Of a DNA stretch of 45,675 nt, positions 1-7,897 are shown piece after piece. Positions within the stretch are counted from its first letter, which is position 1; the number at the start of each line of letters is the position of its first letter. Origin of the DNA: Rhodocyclales bacterium (GTDB taxonomy: Bacteria; Pseudomonadota; Gammaproteobacteria; Burkholderiales; Rhodocyclaceae); the NCBI GenBank assembly GCA_016235805.1, contig JACRIY010000005.1, positions 1 to 45,675 of the forward strand, in the 5' to 3' direction. The translations under genes were made by a program, and so were the position numbers. The notes beneath the pieces were generated by a model that searched no databases, had not been told where the DNA came from, and saw only the letters and a program-made list of their open reading frames with translations.

Positions 1-56
1 AGAGCGCTTGCATGGCATGCAAGAGGTCCGCGGTTCGATCCCGCGTACCTCCACCA
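1..56 (+). tRNA. tRNA-Ala (anticodon GGC), 5' end cut off by the window
   Basis: The visible part runs from the D-arm end to an encoded CCA at 54-56. The anticodon stem CTTGC/GCAAG (8-12 and 20-24) encloses the loop ATGGCAT, giving anticodon GGC. The T arm carries the usual GGTTCGATCC loop. The sequence matches the alanine tRNA family apart from the missing acceptor 5' strand. It is followed after 8 bases by a second tRNA, so the two are probably co-transcribed. Confidence 0.9.
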
Positions 57-64
57 AACGATAA

Positions 65-140
65 GTCCCTATCGTCTAGAGGCCTAGGACAATACCCTTT
101 CACGGTATGAACCGGGGTTCGAATCCCCGTGGGGACGCCA
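65..140 (+). tRNA. tRNA-Glu (anticodon TTC)
   Basis: A complete 76-base cloverleaf with encoded CCA at 138-140. The acceptor strand GTCCCTA pairs with the 3' strand ending in GGGGACG, the anticodon loop CTTTCAC gives TTC, and the T arm contains GGTTCGAATCC. The sequence closely follows the bacterial glutamate tRNA consensus. A strong intrinsic terminator begins 12 bases downstream and closes the tRNA transcript. Confidence 0.95.
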
Positions 141-152
141 GCATCAGGAACA

Positions 153-187
153 ACGCCCGATTCCGCAAGGAGTCGGGCGTTTTTCTT
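153..187 (+). terminator. intrinsic terminator after the tRNA genes
   Basis: An 8-bp perfect stem, ACGCCCGA (153-160) with TCGGGCGT (173-180), is followed directly by a T-rich run (TTTTTCTT). It lies just 3' of tRNA-Glu and isolates the tRNA operon from the thioesterase gene. Confidence 0.85.
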
Positions 188-207
188 TGCGTGCCCGATC
201 CGCAGGA

Positions 208-235
208 TGGACGGCCTCCGCAGGACGGCTAGAAT
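208..235 (+). promoter_or_regulatory. possible sigma70 promoter for the thioesterase-lysR pair
   Basis: TGGACG (208-213) and TAGAAT (230-235) are separated by 16 bases and lie 30 bases upstream of the ATG at 266, after the tRNA terminator. Each box matches about four or five of six consensus positions. This is a pattern match only. Confidence 0.3.
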
Positions 236-265
236 CGCCACACCTCCTGCATTCGACATACCGTC

Positions 266-700
266 ATGGCCCGCATCAAGCTCCAGTTTCCCGACGACCA
301 GTTCTGCTATTCCACCGAGCTTACGGTGCGCATCACCGACATCAACGGCGCCAACCATCTCGGCAACGACTCGATGATCTCGATGATCTCCGAGGCGCGG
401 GCGCGTTTCCTGTTCGACTTCGGCGTCGAGGAAAGCGCCGACGACCAGATCATCGTCACCGACCTGGCCACGACCTACCTGGCCGAGGCCTATGCGCGCG
501 ACGAACTGCGCTTCGAGATCGGCGTCATGGATTTCAACCGCTATGGCGGCGACATCATCTTTCGCGTCACGCGGCCGGCCGACGCGACGCTGATCGCGAT
601 GGCCAAGTCGGGTTTCGTCTTCTTCGACTATGCGGCCAAGAAAGTCGTGCCGATGCCGGAGTTCTTCGTCGCGCGCTTTCCCAAGGTGAACCGGTTGTAG
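266..700 (+). CDS. hotdog-fold thioesterase (4HBT-like)
   Basis: A 144-residue single hotdog-domain protein, the usual size for 4HBT/YbgC-like acyl-CoA thioesterases. The N-terminal part TVRITDINGANHLGNDSM has the family's pattern: an Asp/Asn pair, then HLGN at the start of the central helix. The later GVMDFNRYGGDIIF strand region also fits. Family members hydrolyse short or medium acyl-CoA in the cytoplasm; the substrate cannot be read from the sequence. No strong ribosome-binding site precedes the ATG, but the frame is open from here. It ends two bases before the lysR start, so the two genes probably form a pair. It could serve the acyl-CoA pathway downstream, but that is inference. Confidence 0.75.
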   Translation: MARIKLQFPDDQFCYSTELTVRITDINGANHLGNDSMISMISEARARFLFDFGVEESADDQIIVTDLATTYLAEAYARDELRFEIGVMDFNRYGGDIIFRVTRPADATLIAMAKSGFVFFDYAAKKVVPMPEFFVARFPKVNRL

Positions 701-702
701 CG

Positions 703-1596
703 ATGCTGCCCGACCTCGTCTCGCTTTCCCTGTTCCTGCGCGCGGTCGACGCGCGCAGCCTGTCGAAGGCGGCGGCGCAGTCGCACCTGGCGCTGGCAGC
801 GGCCAGCCGGCGCATCGCCCAGCTCGAACACTGCTACGGCGTGCAACTGCTCTACCGTTCGGCGCAGGGCGTCGAGCCGACGCCGGCAGGCAATTCGTTG
901 GCCTTCCATGCGCGGCAGTTGTTGCAACAGGAAGAACGGCTGCGTGCCGAGCTTTCGGATTTTGCGAAGGGCATCCGCGGCCACATCCGCATCCAGGCCA
1001 ATACCTCGGCCATCACGCAGTTCCTGCCCGACGACCTGGCCGCCTTCGTCGCCCAGTATCCTGATGTGAAAGTCGAGCTGGAAGAGAATCGCAGCAGCGC
1101 GATTGCACAGGCCTTGCGCGAGGCTCGCACCGACATCGGCATCGTGCTTGAAAGCACCGACCTGCAGGGGCTGCAAAGTTTCGACTACCGCGCCGACCGG
1201 CTGGTTGCCGTGGTGCCGCGCGGTCACGCGCTGCGCGCGCGCAAGGCCGGTTTTGCCGAGCTGCTGAAGCACGACTTCGTCGGCCTCGACAGCCAGGCGG
1301 CGATGATGAAACTGCTCGCCGCGGCCGCCGCCGAACTCGGCGAACCATTGCGCCTGCGGGTGCAGGTCAGCAGCTTCGAAGCGGTGTGCAAGCTGGTGCA
1401 GGCCGGCCTGGGCATCGGTGTGCTTCCCGAGGGCGCGGCGCGTGACTTCACCCGGCTGATCGGACTGCGTGTGATTGAGATCACCGACGCGTGGGCGCGG
1501 CGACAGATGCTTGTTGCGGTGCGGGATGGAAACAGCCTATCGCCCGTCGCGCGCAAGCTGCTGCAACGCCTTCGGGATGCTGCGCTGCAGCCATAA
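703..1596 (+). CDS. LysR-family transcriptional regulator
   Basis: A 297-residue protein of typical LysR length. The N-terminal winged helix-turn-helix covers about residues 1-60, with the family pattern FLRAVDARSLSKAAAQ, then ASRRIAQLE and PTPAG. The C-terminal effector domain (about 90-295) has the periplasmic-binding-protein fold of the family. The ATG at 703 is chosen because the LysR domain begins exactly there; the open frame extends upstream to 187 but overlaps the thioesterase in another frame. It precedes the Liv operon in the same orientation. In P. aeruginosa a LysR gene (PA0877, RipR) borders the itaconate locus, so this may control the catabolic genes to its right. An inverted repeat at 1602-1618 is a candidate operator. 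Confidence 0.85.
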   Translation: MLPDLVSLSLFLRAVDARSLSKAAAQSHLALAAASRRIAQLEHCYGVQLLYRSAQGVEPTPAGNSLAFHARQLLQQEERLRAELSDFAKGIRGHIRIQANTSAITQFLPDDLAAFVAQYPDVKVELEENRSSAIAQALREARTDIGIVLESTDLQGLQSFDYRADRLVAVVPRGHALRARKAGFAELLKHDFVGLDSQAAMMKLLAAAAAELGEPLRLRVQVSSFEAVCKLVQAGLGIGVLPEGAARDFTRLIGLRVIEITDAWARRQMLVAVRDGNSLSPVARKLLQRLRDAALQP

Positions 1597-1601
1597 TTAG
1601 C

Positions 1602-1618
1602 CTTCGCATTTTGCGAAG
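1602..1618. promoter_or_regulatory. perfect palindrome, candidate LysR operator upstream of the Liv operon
   Basis: CTTCGCA-TTT-TGCGAAG is a perfect 7-bp inverted repeat. It contains the T-N11-A arrangement common to LysR operators (T1604 to A1616). It lies 6 bases after the lysR stop and 113 bases before the binding-protein gene. No T-run follows, so a terminator role is less likely. The operator assignment is inference. Confidence 0.4.
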
Positions 1619-1730
1619 CCCCGTTTGGCAAAAAAGCGATTCCAGTTGTCCGACAAGTTCTCCTAGACTCGCGCCGCGTTGTGCAAACGGCTTCATTTCA
1701 GGCCGGCAAACTTTCTAGGAGGAAGGACTT

Positions 1731-3050
1731 ATGAAGGGCATTTCCCGCAGGAACTGGATCTCCCGCGTTGGCGCCATCGCCGCCGGCGTGTCACTGCTGT
1801 TTTCCGTATCTGCGTTTGCGCAGGGCGCCAAGCCGGCCGAACTGAAGATCGGGATCACCACCTTTACCTCCGGCCCGGCCTCGGTGTTCGGCGTGCCGGC
1901 CAAGGCCGCGGCCGAGCAGTGGATCGAGGAGACCAACGCCGCCGGCGGCATCAATGGCGTCAAGATCACGCCGGTGTTCATCGACGAAGGCCTGGGTGGC
2001 GACAAGCTGCTCACCGAGTACCGTCGCGTGGTGCAGGAGCAGGGCGTCAAGCTGATGCTCTCGGCCATCTCCAGCGGCAACTGCAACATCATCGCGCCGG
2101 TGGCCGAAGACCTGAAGGTGCTCAACGTGATGTGGGACTGCGGCACCGAGAAGGTGCTGGAAGACCGCCGCTTCAAGTACGTGGTGCGCACCCAGGCCAA
2201 TGCGGTGACCGAGATGGTCGCCACCGTGGTCTACCTGTTGAAGACCAAGCCCGATTTCAAGACCATCGCCGTGGTGAACCAGGACTACGCCTGGGGCCGC
2301 GATTCCTGGGAAATCTTCCGCAACACGCTGCTGGCGCTGAAGCCCGACGTCAAGGTCGTGGCCGAACTGTTCCCCAAGTTCGGCGCGCCTGACTTCTCCA
2401 CCGAGATCAGCCGTCTGCAGGCATTGAAGCCCGATGTCATCCTGTCCACCTCCTGGGGTGGCGACCTCGACACCTTCGTGCGCCAGGCCGGCCAGCGCGG
2501 GTTGTTCAAGACCTCGCAGTTCGTTCTGCCGCTGGCCGAGAGCTCGGCCGAGCGACTCGGTTCGGCATTGCCCGAAGGCGTGATCATCGGCGGTCGCGGC
2601 GACCACTACTTCCTGCATCCGGAGTACAAGAACGACGCCAAGCACAAGGCCTTCGTCGAGAAGTTCCGCGCCAAGACCAAGTCCTATCCGATTTATCCGG
2701 TGTACCACATGGTCGCCGCGCTGCAGGCGGTGTCCGATGCCCACGGCAAGGCGATCAAGGCCAACAAGGGCCAGTGGCCGACGACGGAGCAACTGGCCGA
2801 TGCCATGCATGGGCTGGACTTCAAGGGACTGACCCGTCCGGTGCATATCCGCGAGGATGGCCAGGGCCTCGAAGACCAGTTGCTGGGCATGACCAAGAAC
2901 CAGCCGGGCTATGCCTTCCCCGTGATGGAAAACATGATGCTGATTCCCGCCGACCTGGTTACCACGCCGGTAGGTCTCAAGTCGCCCGAGTGGGTCAAGA
3001 CGGTGAAGCCGGAACTGCTCAAGAACGACCGCATCAAGGTCTTCAAGTAA
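1731..3050 (+). CDS. Liv-type ABC transporter substrate-binding protein
   Basis: A 439-residue periplasmic binding protein of the type 1 (LivJ/LivK-like) fold. Residues 1-31 form a signal peptide ending SAFA-QG; SRRNWI near the start resembles a twin-arginine motif, so Tat export is possible. The mature protein begins with ELKIGITTFTSGPASVFG, the first strand and ligand loop of the family, and the two-lobe pattern continues to about residue 420. The ribosome-binding site AGGAGGAAGG precedes the ATG. The four other parts of the importer follow. Family members bind branched-chain amino acids, but many homologues bind aromatic acids, short acids or amides. The neighbouring catabolic genes suggest a non-amino-acid substrate (inference). 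Confidence 0.85.
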   Translation: MKGISRRNWISRVGAIAAGVSLLFSVSAFAQGAKPAELKIGITTFTSGPASVFGVPAKAAAEQWIEETNAAGGINGVKITPVFIDEGLGGDKLLTEYRRVVQEQGVKLMLSAISSGNCNIIAPVAEDLKVLNVMWDCGTEKVLEDRRFKYVVRTQANAVTEMVATVVYLLKTKPDFKTIAVVNQDYAWGRDSWEIFRNTLLALKPDVKVVAELFPKFGAPDFSTEISRLQALKPDVILSTSWGGDLDTFVRQAGQRGLFKTSQFVLPLAESSAERLGSALPEGVIIGGRGDHYFLHPEYKNDAKHKAFVEKFRAKTKSYPIYPVYHMVAALQAVSDAHGKAIKANKGQWPTTEQLADAMHGLDFKGLTRPVHIREDGQGLEDQLLGMTKNQPGYAFPVMENMMLIPADLVTTPVGLKSPEWVKTVKPELLKNDRIKVFK

Positions 3051-3077
3051 GTCGGCGATCCTGACAGTGGCAGGGCC

Positions 3078-3097
3078 GGGGAGCCGTGAGGCTCTCC
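3078..3097 (+). other. hairpin between binding-protein and permease genes
   Basis: GAGCC (3081-3085), loop GTGA and GGCTC (3090-3094), with possible outer pairs, form a short stem in the 91-base gap between the binding-protein gene and the first permease. Such hairpins often stabilise or attenuate transcript so that more binding protein than permease is made. This role is inferred from position. Confidence 0.35.
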
Positions 3098-3141
3098 GTT
3101 CCTGACGGCTTGCCTGAAATCCTCGAACGGAGTTTTCTCTC

Positions 3142-4047
3142 ATGACCTTGGACCTGCTGATCCTGGCTGCCGCAGACGGGTTCTCCTATGCGGGACTGCT
3201 GTTCCTGGTGTCGCTGGGCCTGACGCTGATTTTCGGCGTGCAGGGCATCCTCAATGTTGCCCACGGCAGCCTCTATGCCTTCGGTGGCTACACCGCCGCG
3301 ACGCTGGCGATCTGGGCAACCGAGAAGCAGGCGCCGACCTGGGTGCTGCTGGCGGCACTGGTGGCGGCCGCGTTGCTGGTCGGCGTCGTGCTGGGAGGCA
3401 TACTCGAAATCGGCCTGCTGCGGCGCGTGCAGGACAAGGATCCGGTGCTGCAACTGCTGGTCACCTTCGCCGCCTTCCTGATTTTCGAAGACCTGCAGCG
3501 CCTGATCTGGGGTGTCTCGCCGTATTCCTCGACCGAAGTCGTGAGCCGGATGGGCAACCTCGACCTTTTCGGCATCACCTACACGGTCTACCAGCTGCTG
3601 CTGATACCCGCCGTCGCCCTCGCGGTGTATCTGGGGCTGCTGTATGCGCTGCGCCGCACCCGCCTGGGCAAGCAGATCGTCGCCGTCACGCATAACCGTG
3701 AGGTGGCCACCGCCCTGGGCATCAATGCGAAGAAAATCGGCCTCATCACCTTCATCGCCGGCGCTTTCCTCGGTGCCCTCGGTGGCGCCATGGCGGCACC
3801 GACCACTTCGCTGGTGCCCGGCGTCGGCACTGACATGATCGTGCTCTCCTTCTCCGTGGTCGCCACCGCCGGCCTCGGCCAGATCACCGGTGCCTTCATC
3901 ACAGCGCTGCTGATCGGCATGGCTCGCTCCCTCGCGGTCTATACCGCACCGGAGCTCGAAGTAGCCGTGCCCTACCTGATTATGGTGGCCGTGCTGCTGG
4001 TGCGGCCGAATGGCCTCTTCACCGTGGCTCAGGCAAGGAGGATCTGA
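3142..4047 (+). CDS. livH: Liv-type ABC transporter permease, LivH family
   Basis: A 301-residue integral membrane protein with about eight hydrophobic segments. Early in the protein lies the LivH signature region, GLTLIFGVQGILNVAHGSLYAFG at about residues 27-49, and the cytoplasmic EAA-like loop region near residues 175-200 (RRTRLGKQIVAVTHNREVA) contacts the ATPases. LivH and LivM form the heterodimeric channel in the inner membrane. Its stop overlaps the start of the next permease gene by one base, indicating translational coupling. The symbol states family membership, not amino-acid specificity. Confidence 0.88.
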   Translation: MTLDLLILAAADGFSYAGLLFLVSLGLTLIFGVQGILNVAHGSLYAFGGYTAATLAIWATEKQAPTWVLLAALVAAALLVGVVLGGILEIGLLRRVQDKDPVLQLLVTFAAFLIFEDLQRLIWGVSPYSSTEVVSRMGNLDLFGITYTVYQLLLIPAVALAVYLGLLYALRRTRLGKQIVAVTHNREVATALGINAKKIGLITFIAGAFLGALGGAMAAPTTSLVPGVGTDMIVLSFSVVATAGLGQITGAFITALLIGMARSLAVYTAPELEVAVPYLIMVAVLLVRPNGLFTVAQARRI

Positions 4048-5003
4048 TGGCCCGCCTGTACGACATCCGCGTCATGACCGTTCTGGGCAGCCTGCTGTGC
4101 CTGATCCTGGGTCTCGCCTTTCCCTGGAGCAAGACGCCGATCATCGTCGGCCTGTGCTTCGGCATCGCCACCTTGGGCGTCGCCGCCATGGTGCGCGCCG
4201 GCCAGGTCTCCTTCGGACACGCCATGTATGCCTGCATCGCCGGCTACACGGTGGCCTTTCTCGCCCGCGCCTGGCCGCAACTGGATGGCCTCCTCCTCAT
4301 CCTGGCCGGTGTCGGTGCGAGCCTTCTTGCCGGGGCAATCGTCGGCGTCTTCGTGGTGCGCTATCGCGGCATCTTCTTCGGCATGCTCAACCTCGCGATC
4401 AGCATGGTGCTGTTCTCGGTGATCGGCAAGTTCTACACCCTCACCGGCGGCACCGACGGCCTGCGCATCAACCGGCCGACCCTGCTCGGCTTCGAGTTCG
4501 AGCGGGCCGGTTTCGAGACCGTGCTGCTGATCGGCACCCTCGCCGCCGCGATCGGTCTTGGCTTCCTGGTGCAGCGCTATTTCCAGTCGGCCAGCGGCGA
4601 AGCCCTGGCCGGGATCAAGACCAATGAAACCCGCCTGGAATACCTGGGCCTGTCGGCGCGCCGCGTGCTGTGGAACGGCTATTTCTTCTCGGCCGGGCTG
4701 GTCGGTCTTTCCGGCGCCCTGTTCGCCATGGTCCAGGGCCTGGTGACGCCGGACATGGGCTCCTGGCTGCGCTCGGGGGAGTTCGTCTTCATCGCCATCC
4801 TGGGCGGTTCCGGCCATGCCATCGGCGCCTTCCTCGGCGCAGCGGTATTCGAACTGGTCAAGCTGTTCGCGGCGGCCTACATGACCGGCGTCTGGCAACT
4901 GCTGCTTGGCGTCACGCTGATCTTTGTCATCCTGGTGGCGCCTGAGGGCATCATCGGCCTGCTGATGAAGAAGTCGGCGCTGGCGACACGGCGGGGAGGG
5001 TGA
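4047..5003 (+). CDS. livM: Liv-type ABC transporter permease, LivM family
   Basis: A 318-residue membrane protein with roughly nine to ten hydrophobic segments. It carries the LivM pattern AMVRAGQVSFGHAMYACIAG near residues 50-70 and a cytoplasmic loop GEALAGIKTNETRLEYLG (about 185-205) where the ATPases dock. It is the second half of the inner-membrane channel. The start codon overlaps the livH stop (TGATG), and livG starts one base after its stop, so the genes are one coupled unit. Confidence 0.88.
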   Translation: MARLYDIRVMTVLGSLLCLILGLAFPWSKTPIIVGLCFGIATLGVAAMVRAGQVSFGHAMYACIAGYTVAFLARAWPQLDGLLLILAGVGASLLAGAIVGVFVVRYRGIFFGMLNLAISMVLFSVIGKFYTLTGGTDGLRINRPTLLGFEFERAGFETVLLIGTLAAAIGLGFLVQRYFQSASGEALAGIKTNETRLEYLGLSARRVLWNGYFFSAGLVGLSGALFAMVQGLVTPDMGSWLRSGEFVFIAILGGSGHAIGAFLGAAVFELVKLFAAAYMTGVWQLLLGVTLIFVILVAPEGIIGLLMKKSALATRRGG

Positions 5004-5004
5004 C

Positions 5005-5748
5005 ATGGGCGTCCTGATCCGTACCGAAAGGCTCAGCCTCAACTTCGGCGGCGTCATCGCCGCCGACAACATCGACTTCAGCCTGGAAGAGGGCGAGCGC
5101 CTGGCTGTGATCGGCCAGAACGGCGCCGGCAAGACCACCTTCATCAATATCTGCACCGGCTTTCTCAAGCCCACCGGCGGTCGCGTCTGGTTCGACGGCA
5201 AGGATGTCACGGGCATGGAACCGCGCCACATCGTGCGCCTCGGCCTGGGCCGCTCCTTCCAGTTGCCGCAGCTGTTCCTCGACCACACCGTGCGCCAGTG
5301 CCTGGAAATCTCGGCGGCGGCACGCAGCGGCAAGCTGTCCTTTCTGCTGCCGCTGGCGCGCTCGGTCGACGCCCGCGAGATCGACCATACGCTGGAACTG
5401 GTGGGCCTCAGGGATCGCTCCCATGAACTGGCGTCCTCGCTGCCCGAAGGCCAGCGCAAGCTGCTCGACGTGGCCATGGCGCTGATGCTGAATCCGAAAC
5501 TCCTGATCATGGACGAACCGACCAGCGGCGTGGCCTCGGAGGACAAGCACGACCTGATGGCGACGCTGATGCGCGCGCTGGACGAGCGCAAGGTCACCAG
5601 CTGGTTCGTCGAGCACGATGTCGACATCGTCAGCCGCTATGCCACCCGCGTGGCGGCCTGGATCGCCGGCAAGGTGGCGGCCGACGGACCGCCGGCCGAA
5701 GTGCTGGCCAGCGAAGCCGTGCGCCGCGAAATTCTCGGCACGGCATGA
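5005..5748 (+). CDS. livG: Liv-type ABC transporter ATP-binding protein, LivG family
   Basis: A 247-residue ABC ATPase of normal LivG length. Walker A is GQNGAGKTT (about residues 39-47), the Q-loop region lies near GRSFQLPQLF, the signature is SLPEGQRK rather than the usual LSGGQ, and Walker B is LLIMDEPTSG. The switch histidine is in WFVEHDVD. The signature variation is compatible with the family, where this motif is often degenerate. It powers import together with the next gene. It starts one base after livM and is followed after 16 bases by livF. Confidence 0.87.
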   Translation: MGVLIRTERLSLNFGGVIAADNIDFSLEEGERLAVIGQNGAGKTTFINICTGFLKPTGGRVWFDGKDVTGMEPRHIVRLGLGRSFQLPQLFLDHTVRQCLEISAAARSGKLSFLLPLARSVDAREIDHTLELVGLRDRSHELASSLPEGQRKLLDVAMALMLNPKLLIMDEPTSGVASEDKHDLMATLMRALDERKVTSWFVEHDVDIVSRYATRVAAWIAGKVAADGPPAEVLASEAVRREILGTA

Positions 5749-5764
5749 GCGGGAGAACGACGAC

Positions 5765-6433
5765 ATGCTGAAACTTCAAGATCTCACCGTCGATCTCGCC
5801 GGTACCAGCGTTCTGCGCGGCGTGACCGCCATCGCCCACGTTGCCAGCACGGTTGCCGTGGTCGGCCGCAACGGCGCCGGCAAGACCACGCTGCTGCGGA
5901 CCATCATGGGTCTGGCCAAGGCGAAGCAGGGGCGCGTGCTTTTCGATGACGAGGACCTGCTGCATCGCCCCGGCCACCATCGCGCCGAACTTGGGATCGG
6001 CTACGCGCCGGAGGACCGCGTGATTTTCCCGACCTTGAGCGTGGAAGAGAACCTGCGCCTGCCCTGCGAGGTACAGGCCCTGGATACGGCGGATATCGAC
6101 GATCGCCTGGAGTCGGTGCTCACCGTGGTGCCGCAACTCAAGGGCATGCTGGATCGTTCCGGCTCGGCGCTGTCGGGTGGGCAGGGCAAGATGGTGGCGC
6201 TGGGCCGCGCGCTGATGATCGGTACGCGCCTGGTGCTGCTCGATGAGCCCTTCCAGGGCCTTGCCCCGGCGCTGGCCCGCCAGTACGGCGAAGCGCTGGT
6301 GCGGCTGCGCGACGTGCGCCCCGACCTCTGCGTGATCATCACCGAATCCAATGCCAGCCTGCTGATGGACATTCCGAGCCAGACCCTGACCCTGGAGCGC
6401 GGCGCGCTGGAAGCCGGCGCCCCGGCTCACTGA
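5765..6433 (+). CDS. livF: Liv-type ABC transporter ATP-binding protein, LivF family
   Basis: A 222-residue ABC ATPase, slightly shorter than typical LivF (about 235). Walker A is GRNGAGKTT, the LivF-type GYAPEDRVIFPTLSVEENL region follows, the signature is ALSGGQGKM and Walker B is LVLLDEPFQGLAP. The ATG at 5765 is preceded by GGGAGA and begins the conserved first strand (MLKLQDLTVD); the open frame upstream overlaps livG and is not used. It completes the five-part importer. An aldehyde dehydrogenase gene follows after 22 bases. Confidence 0.87.
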   Translation: MLKLQDLTVDLAGTSVLRGVTAIAHVASTVAVVGRNGAGKTTLLRTIMGLAKAKQGRVLFDDEDLLHRPGHHRAELGIGYAPEDRVIFPTLSVEENLRLPCEVQALDTADIDDRLESVLTVVPQLKGMLDRSGSALSGGQGKMVALGRALMIGTRLVLLDEPFQGLAPALARQYGEALVRLRDVRPDLCVIITESNASLLMDIPSQTLTLERGALEAGAPAH

Positions 6434-6455
6434 ATACCACGAAGGAGAGACGCAC

Positions 6456-7892
6456 ATGCACAAGATGTTCATCGGCGGCAATTGGCTTGACGCACGCGAC
6501 GGTGCCACGCTGCCCGTCATCAACCCGGCCGACGGCCAGGAATTCGCCCGCATCCCGCGCGGTACCGCGCACGAAGTCGACCTCGCAGTGAAGGCCGCCC
6601 GCGAGGCGCTGTCGGGCCCCTGGGGCAAACTCAGCGCCACCGAGCGCGGCCGCATCCTGATGAAAATCGGCCAGCAGGTAATGGACCACGCCGAGGAGCT
6701 CGCCCAGCTCGAGGCCCGCGATACCGGCAAACCGCTGACCACGGCGCGCAATGACATCCAGGTGCTGGCCCGCTACTTCGAGTTCTACGGTTCGGCGGCG
6801 GACAAGGTGCATGGCGAAGTCATCCCCTTCGTCAATGGCCATACCGTGACCCTGGTTCGCGAGCGGTTGGGCGTCACCGCCCACATCATTCCCTGGAACT
6901 ACCCGGCCCAGATGTTCGGCCGCTCGGTGGGGCCGGCGCTGGCCATGGGCAATGCCGCCGTGGTCAAGCCGGCCGAGGACACCAGTCTGTCGACGCTGCG
7001 CATCGCCGAGCTGGCGACGGCGGCGGGGTTGCCACCCGGCGCGCTCAACATCGTGACCGGCCTTGGCGAGGAGGCCGGTGCGGCGCTGACCGCCCACCCC
7101 GGCATCAACTACATCAGCTTTACCGGCTCCAACGAAGTCGGCGCCATGGTGCAGGCCGCCGCGGCGAAGAACGCCGTCAAGTGTACGCTGGAGCTGGGCG
7201 GCAAGTCGCCGCAGATCGTGTTCGACGACGTGGACATGGAGCGCGCGGTGCCCATCATCGTCCGCGCCATCGTCCAGAACGCCGGCCAGACCTGCACCGC
7301 CGGCAGCCGCCTGCTGGTGCAGGAGTCGATCTACGACGAATTCCTCAAACGGGTCGCCGAGCGTTTCGCCCAGGTCAAGGTCGGTACGCCGGAGATGGAT
7401 TTCGACTGCGGTCCGGTGATGAACCCGGCGCAACTGAAACGCGTCAATCGTTACATCGACGAGGCCAGGGCCGCGGGCATACCGGTGCTGGCCGAAGGCA
7501 GCATCGCGGCCGATGCGCCGAAGGGCGGCTACTTCGTCAAGCCGACCCTGTTCGGCCCGGTGCCGCGCACCGCCAAGCTGGCCTGCGAGGAAGTCTTCGG
7601 CCCGGTGATGGCGGCCTTTCCGTTCAAGGACGAGGCCGACGCCATTGCCCTGGCCAACGGCACCGACTACGGCCTGTTGGCCGCCGTGTGGACCGAGAAC
7701 GGCGGACGCCAGCAGCGCGTCGCCAAGGCGGTTCAGGCCGGTCAGGTTTTTATCAACGGATACGGCGCCGGCGGCGGGGTCGAACTGCCCTTCGGCGGCA
7801 CCAAGCGCAGCGGCCACGGCCGCGAGAAAGGCTTCCTCGCCCTAGAGGATGTCTCCACCACCAAAACCATCGTTCTTTACCACGGGGAGTAA
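6456..7892 (+). CDS. NAD(P)-dependent aldehyde dehydrogenase
   Basis: A 478-residue ALDH-superfamily enzyme of full length. The catalytic cysteine is C280 in NAGQTCTAG and the general-base glutamate E246 lies in LELGGKSP; their spacing of 34 is standard. The Rossmann-type cofactor region includes IIPWNYPAQM and FTGSNEVG. It oxidises an aldehyde to a carboxylic acid in the cytoplasm; the exact substrate is unknown. The ribosome-binding site AAGGAGAG precedes the ATG. It sits between the Liv importer and an SDR gene five bases downstream. That suggests an alcohol-to-aldehyde-to-acid sequence acting on the imported compound (inference). Confidence 0.88.
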   Translation: MHKMFIGGNWLDARDGATLPVINPADGQEFARIPRGTAHEVDLAVKAAREALSGPWGKLSATERGRILMKIGQQVMDHAEELAQLEARDTGKPLTTARNDIQVLARYFEFYGSAADKVHGEVIPFVNGHTVTLVRERLGVTAHIIPWNYPAQMFGRSVGPALAMGNAAVVKPAEDTSLSTLRIAELATAAGLPPGALNIVTGLGEEAGAALTAHPGINYISFTGSNEVGAMVQAAAAKNAVKCTLELGGKSPQIVFDDVDMERAVPIIVRAIVQNAGQTCTAGSRLLVQESIYDEFLKRVAERFAQVKVGTPEMDFDCGPVMNPAQLKRVNRYIDEARAAGIPVLAEGSIAADAPKGGYFVKPTLFGPVPRTAKLACEEVFGPVMAAFPFKDEADAIALANGTDYGLLAAVWTENGGRQQRVAKAVQAGQVFINGYGAGGGVELPFGGTKRSGHGREKGFLALEDVSTTKTIVLYHGE

Positions 7893-7897
7893 TTACC

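Noticed and set aside
187..702. N-terminal extension of the LysR frame back to 187
   Set aside because: The LysR domain starts exactly at 703, and the extension overlaps the thioesterase gene in another frame with no recognisable sequence.
1791..3143. Minus-strand open frame of 450 codons opposite the binding-protein gene
   Set aside because: The plus-strand frame has a signal peptide, ribosome-binding site and a clear family; the minus frame has none of these.
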